This document shows, one piece after another, positions 1-7,811 of a stretch of DNA of 59,276 nt. The translations under genes were made by a program, and so were the position numbers. This DNA is from an uncultured Eubacterium sp. (lineage in GTDB: Bacteria; Bacillota; Clostridia; Oscillospirales; Acutalibacteraceae). A model generated the notes under the pieces. That model saw only the letters and a list, made by a program, of their open reading frames with translations. It was not told the origin of the DNA and ran no database searches. The stretch is from contig CAJOEV010000014.1 of assembly GCA_905233545.1 (NCBI GenBank), forward strand, positions 1-59,276, in the 5' to 3' direction. The stretch's first letter is position 1; every line of letters begins with the position of its first letter.

Positions 1-30
1 TTAATTGTGATTTTTTCTTTATTCGCACAA

Positions 31-68
31 AAAAACGACACTCAAGCGTATGCAAGTGTGTCGTTTTT
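31..68. terminator. Rho-independent terminator, possibly bidirectional
   Basis: The arms AAAAACGACAC and GTGTCGTTTTT are perfectly complementary across a short loop and are followed by a T run on the plus strand and, in mirror image, on the minus strand. It probably ends a gene lying to the left of the window. Confidence 0.75.
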
Positions 69-76
69 TCGTTTTT

Positions 77-97
77 ATGTCATTAACTTAATGACAT
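77..97. repeat. Perfect palindrome ATGTCATTAA-c-TTAATGACAT
   Basis: Two 10-base arms pair perfectly around one central base. The left arm recurs at 59181-59190, followed there by GTTAAG, so most of the same palindrome is present near the other end of the window. This suggests a dispersed repeat. Its function is unknown. Confidence 0.6.
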
Positions 98-270
98 TGT
101 CCCTTTGGGGCTGTTTTTTATTTTGCAGTCAGGGACGAGAAATGGTTCGTTTGCGACCGCTGCCAGTGGCAGATGAAGGGAGTAAAAAGAACTGCCGAAC
201 GGTCAAAATTTGTCAGCGCTCCAAGCTGACAACAAATTTTGGGAACCGTTGGTCGGATACCAGTGGTAAG
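98..270. repeat. Structured non-coding stretch with nested inverted repeats
   Basis: No convincing gene lies here. Several hairpins follow one another: GTCCC (about 99) pairs with GGGAC (about 132); CTGCCA-g-TGGCAG lies near 160; and a long arm AAAATTTGTCAGC pairs with GCTGAC-aac-AAATTTT around 208-242, enclosed by AACGGT and ACCGTT. The density of pairing suggests a repeat element or a structured RNA rather than a decayed gene. The short ORFs crossing it have no family signature. Confidence 0.45.
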
Positions 271-282
271 TGCCAGGTGAAT

Positions 283-377
283 TGTAGGGGAGGGTCTCCT
301 GACCCTCCCCTTTTGAAGAATTTAAAGATGTGAAGCTTATTAGTTACTGCGGGAGGGTCGGGAGACCTTCCCCTACA
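283..377. mobile_element. MITE-like element, 95 bp, ~27-bp terminal inverted repeats
   Basis: The ends at 283-309 and 351-377 are inverted copies of each other with two mismatches, starting TGTAGGGGAGGG and ending CCCTACA. Each end also folds on itself: GGGGAGGGTC-tcct-GACCCTCCCC on the left, and a similar, slightly imperfect hairpin on the right. A 41-base AT-rich core separates them and there is no coding capacity. It ends 75 bases upstream of the sipL-like gene. Similar TGTAGGGG ends are common between genes in gut Clostridia (from memory, not checked). Confidence 0.65.
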
Positions 378-395
378 TTTTACGCAAAAAATATG

Positions 396-424
396 TAATA
401 TAATCCCATTATCTTGCATATCTT
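396..424 (+). promoter_or_regulatory. Possible sigma-E promoter of the sipL-spoIVA pair
   Basis: TAATATA (396-402) and CATATCTT (417-424) are 14 bases apart. This resembles the mother-cell sigma-E pattern (ATA-type -35, 14-15 bases, CATAcaaT-type -10) 28 bases upstream of the first gene. Expression of spoIVA in the mother cell is established knowledge; this site is only a pattern match. Confidence 0.35.
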
Positions 425-451
425 TCTTTAGGAACAGAAAGGAGCAATTAA

Positions 452-1936
452 ATGGATTTTGAAAAAGAGTATTCGTGTATTGAAAAGAATGAGAAGGTAT
501 TAACAAAAAATCTTGATATTGAACAGGATTTCAGCGAGTCGCTTCCTGCATACTGCGACGATATATACAGAGTTGTAAAATGTATAACGCATAATTTTAT
601 AAGCTCCGTCAGTGTTTCGGGAAATGAAATACTAATATTTGGCAAAACGCAGATTATGCTGACATACTATAACGAAAATTCCTGCCTCTGCTATACGGAT
701 TTCGATGAGGATTTTTCGAAAACTGTTAGTGCTGAAAATCTCAGCGACTATGCCTTTGCCTGCGCTGATATTTGTGATAAGTATTCTAATTTCAGAGTTA
801 TTAATCAAAGAAAGATTGATATTCATTCGTCCTCGATTATTTCTCTTTCGGTTTACGATAAAGCAAAATATCCATGTATGCAAAGTTGTTCAGGTGCAAA
901 GCTGAATAAACAGAAAATTAAGAGCGCGGATATAATTGCATTCAATATTTCGAGAATAGAGTTTGATGAAGAGTTTTCGCTTCCGTCAGGTTCTCAAGCG
1001 ATTAGCAGAATTATTTCAACAAGCAGCACTGCTTCTTTGACTGAGATAAAAATTATAAAAGATAAAGCACTTATTAAGACAGATGTTGAAATTGAGATAT
1101 TATATACTGTAGATGATGAATCAACACAAAGTGTTCGTAACACACTGAGCCTATCTAAAATAATTGACCAGGCGTCAATTAATGATGGAGATATAGCTAT
1201 AAGCAGTGTTACTGTCGGAAATGTTTTCAATAAAGCCAAGGCAACTTCGGGTGACAAGCTTGACTTAGTTGAGGTATTCGGTGAAGTAGAAGTCAGTACA
1301 TTGTTTATTCGTGAAAGTGAAAATGAATACATAACCGACGGATACATACCAAAAAGAAGCTGCGATTGTTCCTATTCTGATTATAAGTTGTTAACAAGCG
1401 GAAAAGAACTGAGAGATAGTTCAGTCTTCTCTGTTTCTGCTGAATTTTCAAATGAGCTTAAAGAAATAAAAGAAGTCAGCGTTAATCTTTCTCCGGCAGT
1501 GTTCAGGAATAATAAACTTGTTTCTAAAGCCGATATAATGATTATTTACGATAACGATAGTTCCTCTCTTGCGAGTATGACCGCTTCATCGGAAATAGAA
1601 TATGAAATTAATGATGGAGATAACTGCTTCGGTGCTTTTAATCTTAAATCAGTCGATTATTCGATTTCAGGCTCAAAAAAGGTTGATTTAAGACTTAATG
1701 TTGATATTAACGGATATATATATAATGAATCAAACATAAGATTGCTTGCTAATATCGATGAGGACGATGAGGAGATTGAAGCGCCTTCGATAACAATTGC
1801 ATTCGCTAAGCAGAATGAAAGTGTATGGGATATTGCCAAGAGCTTTTCATCGGATAAAGAACTTATAATGAGCGAAAACAGTCTTTCAAAAGACATTATA
1901 GAGAAAGACAGTATATTAATTATTCCGAGAGTTTAG
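452..1936 (+). CDS. sipL: SipL-like SPOCS/LysM spore-coat morphogenesis protein
   Basis: A 494-residue protein with DUF3794 (SPOCS)-type beta-rich segments, roughly residues 30-130, 175-270 and 320-410, and a C-terminal LysM domain at about 445-494 (SVWDIAKSFSS, then IIEKDSILIIPRV). In Clostridioides difficile, SipL has this layout; its LysM domain binds SpoIVA and it localises the coat around the forespore. The next gene, 11 bases downstream, is spoIVA, which supports a SipL role over a generic LysM coat protein. The start is set by AGAAAGGAGC upstream of ATG 452. There is no signal peptide, as expected for a mother-cell cytoplasmic protein. The family is fairly sure; the exact orthology is inferred. 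Confidence 0.8.
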   Translation: MDFEKEYSCIEKNEKVLTKNLDIEQDFSESLPAYCDDIYRVVKCITHNFISSVSVSGNEILIFGKTQIMLTYYNENSCLCYTDFDEDFSKTVSAENLSDYAFACADICDKYSNFRVINQRKIDIHSSSIISLSVYDKAKYPCMQSCSGAKLNKQKIKSADIIAFNISRIEFDEEFSLPSGSQAISRIISTSSTASLTEIKIIKDKALIKTDVEIEILYTVDDESTQSVRNTLSLSKIIDQASINDGDIAISSVTVGNVFNKAKATSGDKLDLVEVFGEVEVSTLFIRESENEYITDGYIPKRSCDCSYSDYKLLTSGKELRDSSVFSVSAEFSNELKEIKEVSVNLSPAVFRNNKLVSKADIMIIYDNDSSSLASMTASSEIEYEINDGDNCFGAFNLKSVDYSISGSKKVDLRLNVDINGYIYNESNIRLLANIDEDDEEIEAPSITIAFAKQNESVWDIAKSFSSDKELIMSENSLSKDIIEKDSILIIPRV

Positions 1937-1947
1937 GAGGGCAAAAT

Positions 1948-3420
1948 ATGAACAATATCTATTCGGATATATCCTCAAGAACTCAGGGGGATATTTATAT
2001 CGGGGTTGTAGGTCCCGTAAGGTCGGGTAAGTCAACATTTATTAAAAGATTTATGGAAACACTTGTTGTTCCGAATATCCAGGGTGAATTTCAAAAAGAA
2101 AGAGCACGCGACGAGCTTCCGCAATCCGCTGCAGGCAGAACAATTATGACAACTGAGCCTAAGTTCATTCCTGAAGAATCTATCGAAATATCCATGCATG
2201 ATAATATTCAGTTAAAAGTAAGGATGATTGACTGTGTTGGATACATAGTTCCAAGCAGCGAGGGCTATATTGAGGATGAACAGCCGAGAATGGTAATGAC
2301 CCCGTGGTATGATGAGGAAATACCTTTTAATATGGCGGCAGAAATAGGCACAAAAAAGGTTATTCAAGAACATTCAACTATCGGGCTTGTTGTTACTACT
2401 GACGGCTCTGTAAGCTCCATAGAACGCTCAGAATACGAAGAAGCTGAGGAAAGAGTAATCAGTGAGCTGAAAGAGCTGAATAAGCCCTTTGTTGTGCTTA
2501 TGAACAGTATTGATGCAAAGAGTGAGAATGTAAAATCCCTTTGCTTTGATATGAGTGAAAAATATGGTGTTCCCGTTATTCCCGTTAACTGCCTTGAGCT
2601 TGACGAAGATGAAATAAAAGAGATTTTGCTCAATATCTTATATGAATTCCCGATTAATTCAATCGGCATTAATCTTCCTTGTTGGTTTTCTTCACTTGAT
2701 GTTGAAGACAATCTCAGAAAGTCCGTTATCGGAACGGTTAAAGATAAATGCAATGAGATATATACTGTCAGGTCGGTTTACAGATTTGCAGAGGATATAA
2801 AGGACGATGAATACATTCAGAGTTCTTCAGTTGCAAAAGCTGATTTGTCAAACGGAAATGTATATATCGATATTTCAGTAGACAATAGTTATTTCTTTAA
2901 GATACTGAGTGAAAAATGTGATACAGAAATCAATAATGAAGAAGATTTATTAAATCAGATTTCCGACCTTGCACAGACTCGAAACAAGTTCAACAGAATC
3001 GCAAATGCGCTTGAACAGGTTGAAAATACAGGCTACGGAATAGTTATGCCAACGCTTGATGAACTTTCGCTTGAAGAACCGGAAATAATGAAGCAGGGCG
3101 GAAAATACGGCGTGCGTCTTAAAGCACATGCTCCGTCAATTCATATGATAAAGTGCAACACTTACACCGAAGTTGCGCCCATTGTAGGCAGTGAATCCCA
3201 AAGCGAAGAGCTTGTTGTTTATCTGCTCAAAGAATTTGAAAACAATCCTTCTGAAATCTGGGAGACAAATATATTCGGCAAATCGCTGAATTCATTGGTT
3301 AATGAAGGGCTTAACAACAAGCTTTACAGAATGCCTCAAGATGCAAGAGATAAATTCAGGGAAACTATTGAAAGAGTTATCAACGAAGGCTGCAGCGGTT
3401 TAATTTGCATTATTCTGTAA
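1948..3420 (+). CDS. spoIVA: Stage IV sporulation protein A, coat-basement ATPase
   Basis: This 490-residue protein matches SpoIVA over its full usual length. The Walker A motif GPVRSGKST is at residues 22-30, with further GTPase-like elements such as MIDCVGYIVP and VLMNSID. The C-terminus ends SGLICIIL, like the membrane-targeting tail of the family. SpoIVA hydrolyses ATP to polymerise on the outer forespore membrane and forms the base layer for coat assembly. It is co-transcribed with the SipL-like gene (11-base gap, site GGAGGGC before ATG 1948) and followed by a strong hairpin terminator. The identification is secure. Confidence 0.97.
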   Translation: MNNIYSDISSRTQGDIYIGVVGPVRSGKSTFIKRFMETLVVPNIQGEFQKERARDELPQSAAGRTIMTTEPKFIPEESIEISMHDNIQLKVRMIDCVGYIVPSSEGYIEDEQPRMVMTPWYDEEIPFNMAAEIGTKKVIQEHSTIGLVVTTDGSVSSIERSEYEEAEERVISELKELNKPFVVLMNSIDAKSENVKSLCFDMSEKYGVPVIPVNCLELDEDEIKEILLNILYEFPINSIGINLPCWFSSLDVEDNLRKSVIGTVKDKCNEIYTVRSVYRFAEDIKDDEYIQSSSVAKADLSNGNVYIDISVDNSYFFKILSEKCDTEINNEEDLLNQISDLAQTRNKFNRIANALEQVENTGYGIVMPTLDELSLEEPEIMKQGGKYGVRLKAHAPSIHMIKCNTYTEVAPIVGSESQSEELVVYLLKEFENNPSEIWETNIFGKSLNSLVNEGLNNKLYRMPQDARDKFRETIERVINEGCSGLICIIL

Positions 3421-3425
3421 AAAAA

Positions 3426-3446
3426 GGGAGGGCTAAAAGCCCTCCC
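3426..3446. terminator. Bidirectional terminator after spoIVA
   Basis: GGGAGGGCT-aaa-AGCCCTCCC is a perfect 9-bp hairpin 6 bases past the spoIVA stop. The stop codon of the convergent DUF1294 gene (3433-3435) lies inside this hairpin. Confidence 0.8.
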
Positions 3447-3723
3447 AATTACGCGTTAAAAGTATTAAAAATATTAGTATCGCAATTTGAATAATAGAAA
3501 GAATTGGCATACCTATCATAAATCTCTTATGCTTTGTTTTATGATGAAATACTCTCATTCCGAGATATGAGCCGGTTGCAGCAATCAAGCCGATTCTCCA
3601 TAGCTTATATTCAGGTGTGCGCCATTTATTTTTTATTGCTCGCTGTTTATCCGCATATTGAGCAAAGAAGCCGAGAAGATTTACCAAGACAAAAATAAGT
3701 ATAAATAATAAATCATACCTCAA
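3433..3723 (-). CDS. DUF1294 family small membrane protein
   Basis: A 96-residue protein with two or three hydrophobic segments and the DUF1294 core (DKQRAIKNKWRTPEYKLWRIGLIAATGSYLGMRVFHHKTKHKRF is abbreviated here to its hallmarks DKQRA and HHKTKH). The function of the family is unknown. The likely start is TTG at 3723, placed 9 bases after AAAGGAG. The gene overlaps the end of the CpXC gene by 11 bases, so the two form a translationally coupled unit. Its stop codon lies inside the shared terminator hairpin. An ATG just after the TTG is out of frame. Confidence 0.8.
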   Translation of the reverse strand: MRYDLLFILIFVLVNLLGFFAQYADKQRAIKNKWRTPEYKLWRIGLIAATGSYLGMRVFHHKTKHKRFMIGMPILSIIQIAILIFLILLTRNWEGF

Positions 3724-4003
3724 ATTTCTTAGGCTCCTTTAAATCAAAATCGCCGATTGCAAGCTTTTCGCCTTTTTTAAACAGCTTCGCTTTATCCTCA
3801 TCAACTGTATAAACAGTTGCACATTCGGGACAAATTAAAATATAAACGTCTCCTTTTTTATAAAAAGGGAACTTTGAGTCGAGTCTGCCCTCAGGGTTTG
3901 AATAAACAGCCATTTCAACCTTTTTATTGCAGTTGGGGCAGGTAAGCTCGTTAGTCTGTCCCTGCTCAAATACCTTTAATGAGTTGCCGAATTTATATTC
4001 CAT
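3713..4003 (-). CDS. CpXC-like zinc-ribbon protein
   Basis: A 96-residue protein with paired cysteines, CPNCNKK near residue 20 and CPECA near residue 58, forming a probable zinc ribbon of the CpXC type. No catalytic motif is visible. It is the first gene of a two-gene unit with the DUF1294 protein. The site GGAGGG precedes ATG 4003, and a good sigma-A promoter lies upstream. Function unknown; a metal-binding or protein-interaction role is only inferred. Confidence 0.7.
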   Translation of the reverse strand: MEYKFGNSLKVFEQGQTNELTCPNCNKKVEMAVYSNPEGRLDSKFPFYKKGDVYILICPECATVYTVDEDKAKLFKKGEKLAIGDFDLKEPKKFEV

Positions 4004-4021
4004 AATTATCCCTCCGAAGCT

Positions 4022-4050
4022 ATTTTACTACATAAAACGGATGTGTTCAA
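4022..4050 (-). promoter_or_regulatory. Sigma-A promoter for the CpXC-DUF1294 unit
   Basis: Read on the minus strand: TTGAAC (4050-4045), 17 bases, TAAAAT (4027-4022), followed by GGAGGG and the start codon. It abuts the start codon of the divergent lipoprotein gene at 4051. Confidence 0.65.
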
Positions 4051-5277
4051 GTGAAAAAAGTAATATTAATCATTTTGTCCCTGTCATTATTGCTTTGCGG
4101 TTGTTCGATAGATAATAACATAAATGAAAAGACTACAATTCAGCCTTTTATTAAGAACAATTCAGATGAGTATGTTAAATCTGTCTGGATTACATATTAT
4201 GAGCTAAGAGAACTGATAGGCAATAGGAATGAAGATGAATTCAAAAAGAATATAGACGATGCATTTAAAGAGCTTTATTCAATGGGATTCAACTCCGTTA
4301 CTGTTCAGGTTCGTGCTTTTGCGGATGCGTTTTATAAATCTGATTATTATCCGCTGAGCAAGTACTGTTTCGGCAAGCAGGGCGGAGAAATGAAATATGA
4401 CGTTTTAAAAATACTATGTGAAAGTGCAAAAGAAAACAATCTCAGAGTAGAAGCGTGGATAAATCCGTACAGGGTGAGTTTTGATAACGATATAAAGAAA
4501 CTCAGTGATAATAATATTGCGAAAAAGTGGTATAAAGGAAATAAAAAGTCAAATGTTTATGTCTGTAAAAGCGGAATTTACTTCAATCCTGCTTCAAAGG
4601 ATGTTACAAAACTGATTGTTAAAGGTGCAGTTGAAATCGTAAAAAATTATGATGTTGATTCAATTCATTTTGATGACTATTTCTATCCTGATACAACCAA
4701 GAAGATAGATTATCAGGAGTATAAGAAATATGGAGATAACAGTTCTCTTTCAAACTTCAGAAGGAAATGTGTCAGCAATATGATAAAAGAGGTAAATAAT
4801 AGTATTAAAGCAGTAAATAAAGATATTGAGTTTTGCATTAGTCCTGCTGCAAATATCGAAAATGACTATAATACACTTTATGCCGATGTTGAAAAATGGG
4901 CTTGCGACAGTGCTTACTGCGACAGCATATGCCCCCAGATATATTTCGGATTTAAAAATGTTACTCAACCCTTTATGTTTACGGTTAAGAAATGGCTTGA
5001 AATATCAAAGAATAGAATATATGTCGGGCTTCCGCTTTATAAATGCGGCAGAAAGGATAAATATGCAGCGCTTAATGACAGCGAAGCAATTAACGAATTT
5101 ATTAATAATGATAAAATAATTGCAAGGCAGATAAACTACCTTGCAAAAATTGAAAATATTAAAGGTTTTTATGTTTTTTCATATTCTTCTTTATTTGATG
5201 AAAAGTGCAAAAAAGAGGTTGAAAACATGATTAAATCAATCCAAAGCACACATCCGAATCAGCTAAATAATCTGTGA
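4051..5277 (+). CDS. GHL10-type glycosidase-like lipoprotein (DUF187/YddW family)
   Basis: A 408-residue protein beginning with a lipoprotein signal (hydrophobic stretch ending LLLCGC, probable lipidated Cys at about residue 18). The rest matches the glycosyl hydrolase-like 10 (DUF187) family: KSVWITYYELR at the start of the domain, the barrel strand VEAWINPYRV, DSIHFDDYFYP, and FCISPAANIEN. Family members are extracellular proteins thought to act on cell-wall or other glycans; the substrate here is unknown. The start is GTG 4051 with a weak ribosome site. The 3' end overlaps the convergent mtaB gene by 47 bases. Confidence 0.85.
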   Translation: MKKVILIILSLSLLLCGCSIDNNINEKTTIQPFIKNNSDEYVKSVWITYYELRELIGNRNEDEFKKNIDDAFKELYSMGFNSVTVQVRAFADAFYKSDYYPLSKYCFGKQGGEMKYDVLKILCESAKENNLRVEAWINPYRVSFDNDIKKLSDNNIAKKWYKGNKKSNVYVCKSGIYFNPASKDVTKLIVKGAVEIVKNYDVDSIHFDDYFYPDTTKKIDYQEYKKYGDNSSLSNFRRKCVSNMIKEVNNSIKAVNKDIEFCISPAANIENDYNTLYADVEKWACDSAYCDSICPQIYFGFKNVTQPFMFTVKKWLEISKNRIYVGLPLYKCGRKDKYAALNDSEAINEFINNDKIIARQINYLAKIENIKGFYVFSYSSLFDEKCKKEVENMIKSIQSTHPNQLNNL

Positions 5278-6523
5278 TTGTAACTTCAATTTCTTCTCCT
5301 ATGATATTTTTATCCGATTCAACTCTTATCGGAATATAATTCTTAGTGTATCCCTGGTAAATGTTTTTGCTTATCTCGTTTTCAAACAAAACAATATCTT
5401 TTTTACCGATTAATGACTTGCAGAAAGCATTTCTGATTTTTTCACTTTCTTCAATCATTATTGCAGCACGGCGTTCCTTAACATCTTTGGGAACGCTGTC
5501 TCCTTTTTCAGAAGCGAGCGTTCCTTTTCTTTCTGAATAGGGGAATACATGAACTTTTTCAAATGCAATCTCTTTAACAAATTCAAGCGAATTATTAAAA
5601 TCCTCTTCGCTTTCGTTGTTGAAGCCAACCATAACATCGGTTGTTAATGTTGCATCCGAAAATGTGCTTCTGAGCTTATCGCAGAGCTTTTTGTATTCCT
5701 GAGAGCTATAGTGCCTGTTCATCTCTTTAAGAGTTTTATCGCACCCGCTTTGAAGTGATATGTGGAACTGAGGACAGAGTTTGCTGATTTTTGAAAGCTC
5801 CTCTATAACATCATCGGTAATGTGGTCGGGCTCAAGCGAACCTAAACGAACTCGCTTAATTTTTTTATTTTCAGCGCATACTCTGACAGCGTCAACGATA
5901 TTGAAATCAAAGCCTTTTCCGTATGAGGATAGGTTTATTCCAACTAAAACAATTTCTTTTATTCCGTTTTCCGAAAGGTCATTTATTTCATTTTTTAAAT
6001 CTTCCAATGCTTTAGAACGCACAAAGCCTCTTGATTTAGGAATAATGCAATAGGAACAATATCTGTCGCAACCATCCTCTATTTTAACAAAAGCTCTTAT
6101 TCTTTCGGAAAATTTGTTAATTGAGCATTTAGTAAAGCCGTCTCCGTTTTTGTGTTCTTCGATTTTAATTATTCTGTTGTTTTCAATACTGTGCTGATTG
6201 ATTAAATCAAGAATATCAGAATTATTTTTATTACTTAAAATAATATCTGCTTCAATAAGCTCTTTTGCCTGCTCGGGAAAAGCCTGGGGCATACATCCTG
6301 TTAGAATAATGGTTGAATCAGGATGCTTCCTTTTGAATTTTCGAACATTCTGGCGCGTTTTCTGGTCTGCAGTAGCAGTTACAGTGCATGAATTAATAAT
6401 ATAATAATCTGCTTCCTGTGAAGGTAAAACTATTTCAAATCCGGCATTCTTAAGAAGCTCGGACATATATTCGGTTTCATATTGATTAACCTTGCAGCCA
6501 AGTGTGTAAAATGCGGCTTTCAT
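5231..6523 (-). CDS. mtaB: tRNA t6A37 methylthiotransferase MtaB
   Basis: A 430-residue methylthiotransferase. The N-terminal UPF0004 domain starts FYTLGCKVNQYE with the first cluster-binding Cys at residue 10. The radical-SAM signature is DGCDRYCSYCIIPKSRG, and a C-terminal TRAM region follows. KVNQYETE identifies the MtaB/e-MtaB branch, which makes ms2t6A at position 37 of ANN-decoding tRNAs, rather than MiaB or RimO. RimO is encoded separately at 21810. The site AAGGAGGA precedes ATG 6523. Transcription is from a clear promoter divergent from dacF, and the gene tail overlaps the convergent lipoprotein gene. Confidence 0.93.
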   Translation of the reverse strand: MKAAFYTLGCKVNQYETEYMSELLKNAGFEIVLPSQEADYYIINSCTVTATADQKTRQNVRKFKRKHPDSTIILTGCMPQAFPEQAKELIEADIILSNKNNSDILDLINQHSIENNRIIKIEEHKNGDGFTKCSINKFSERIRAFVKIEDGCDRYCSYCIIPKSRGFVRSKALEDLKNEINDLSENGIKEIVLVGINLSSYGKGFDFNIVDAVRVCAENKKIKRVRLGSLEPDHITDDVIEELSKISKLCPQFHISLQSGCDKTLKEMNRHYSSQEYKKLCDKLRSTFSDATLTTDVMVGFNNESEEDFNNSLEFVKEIAFEKVHVFPYSERKGTLASEKGDSVPKDVKERRAAIMIEESEKIRNAFCKSLIGKKDIVLFENEISKNIYQGYTKNYIPIRVESDKNIIGEEIEVTITDYLADSDVCFGLI

Positions 6524-6549
6524 AGTTATCCTCCTTAAAAGTTTTAATC

Positions 6550-6578
6550 ATTATATCAAATTGCAATCATTATTACAA
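6550..6578 (-). promoter_or_regulatory. Sigma-A promoter of mtaB
   Basis: Read on the minus strand: TTGTAA (6578-6573), 17 bases, TATAAT (6555-6550), about 27 bases before the mtaB start. Confidence 0.7.
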
Positions 6579-6610
6579 GAAATATTGAATATTAATAAGT
6601 GGTGATGATT

Positions 6611-7738
6611 ATGAAAAAAACAGTTTCATTTATTTTATCTTTATGTATTTTACTTTCAATTCCATTTTATTCATATGCAAAGGACGATAAGGTGAAAGCA
6701 GTTTCGGCTGTATTAATGTGTATGGATAACAAAGAGGTTTTGTATAAGAAAAATGAACTTGAGCATTTATCTCCTGCCTCAGTTACAAAAATAATGACTA
6801 TTCTTCTTGTCCTTGAAGCACTTGACAGGGGAGATATCACGCTAAAAGATAATGTTACAGCTTCTAAAAATGCGGTTTCAATGGGCGGTTCACAGATATG
6901 GCTTGAAGAAGGCGAAAAAATGACTGTTGATGAGCTTCTCAAAGCGGTTGTTGTTGCAAGCGCAAATGATGCCTGCTCAGCGCTTGCTGAATATGTAGGC
7001 GGTTCTGCAGATGGTTTTGTTAAAATGATGAATGAAAAAGCAAAGGACCTTGGTTGTGAGAATACGAATTTTGAAAATTCAAACGGACTTGACGATACAA
7101 CTAAAAATCATTATTCATGCGCTTATGACCTTGCGCTGATATCCTCAGAAGTCTTTAAGCACAAACAAATAACCGATTATTCAACAATATGGCTTGATTC
7201 ACTGAGAAACGGTGAAACTGAGCTTAATAATACAAATAAGCTTATCAATAATTACAATGGAATAACGGGATTGAAAACAGGTACAACATCAAATGCAGGC
7301 TTTTGTATTTCTGCGACGGCACAGAGGGACGGAATGAATCTTGTTGCAGTTGTTCTGAAAAGCGATACAAGTGAAGACAGATTCAGCACAGCCGAATATC
7401 TTCTTGATATGGGATTTGCAAATTATGAGGCAATAACACCGCTTATTGACAAAGAGAAAATCTCTCCGGTTAAAGTTATTGGCGGAGTATTTAAAGAGAT
7501 AACTCCCGTCGCTGATAATGAAAACAAGATAATTGCACCAAAGGGCAGTAAAGACATTGAATATATTTACGACATAAGAAAAAGCATAAAAGCTCCGATT
7601 GAAAAAAATGATGAGCTCGGATGTATAAAAATCAAAAGCGGTGACAAAACTATCGGTGTGATTTCACTGACTTCTCCCAATACAATTTCTAAGATAACAA
7701 TATCGTCTGTATTTGCCGATTTACTGCTGAAAATCTAA
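6611..7738 (+). CDS. dacF: D-alanyl-D-alanine carboxypeptidase, DacF-like
   Basis: A 375-residue secreted class-A penicillin-binding protein of peptidase family S11. A signal peptide ends near SYAKDD. The active-site motifs are SxxK in SVTKIM, SAN in VASANDACS, and KTG in GLKTGTTSNAG. A C-terminal beta domain occupies about residues 275-375. It trims the terminal D-Ala from peptidoglycan stem peptides; DacF-type enzymes in spore-formers often act on the cortex or germ-cell wall. ATG 6611 is preferred because the upstream in-frame GTG/ATG codons at 6599-6607 lie within the ribosome-site region. A second S11 enzyme is encoded at 46090. Confidence 0.9.
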   Translation: MKKTVSFILSLCILLSIPFYSYAKDDKVKAVSAVLMCMDNKEVLYKKNELEHLSPASVTKIMTILLVLEALDRGDITLKDNVTASKNAVSMGGSQIWLEEGEKMTVDELLKAVVVASANDACSALAEYVGGSADGFVKMMNEKAKDLGCENTNFENSNGLDDTTKNHYSCAYDLALISSEVFKHKQITDYSTIWLDSLRNGETELNNTNKLINNYNGITGLKTGTTSNAGFCISATAQRDGMNLVAVVLKSDTSEDRFSTAEYLLDMGFANYEAITPLIDKEKISPVKVIGGVFKEITPVADNENKIIAPKGSKDIEYIYDIRKSIKAPIEKNDELGCIKIKSGDKTIGVISLTSPNTISKITISSVFADLLLKI

Positions 7739-7752
7739 TATATAGATTAGTA

Positions 7753-7781
7753 TTGATTTTTTTATCGATATGTTGTAGAAT
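7753..7781 (+). promoter_or_regulatory. Sigma-A promoter of pgi
   Basis: TTGATT (7753-7758), 17 bases, TAGAAT (7776-7781), 31 bases upstream of the pgi start codon. Confidence 0.65.
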
Positions 7782-7811
7782 ATGTGCATTAATGAAAGGG
7801 AGAATAATATT

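Noticed and set aside
213-506. 97-residue minus-strand ORF near the left edge
   Set aside because: It runs across the hairpin repeats and the start of the sipL-like gene, with no ribosome site or family features.
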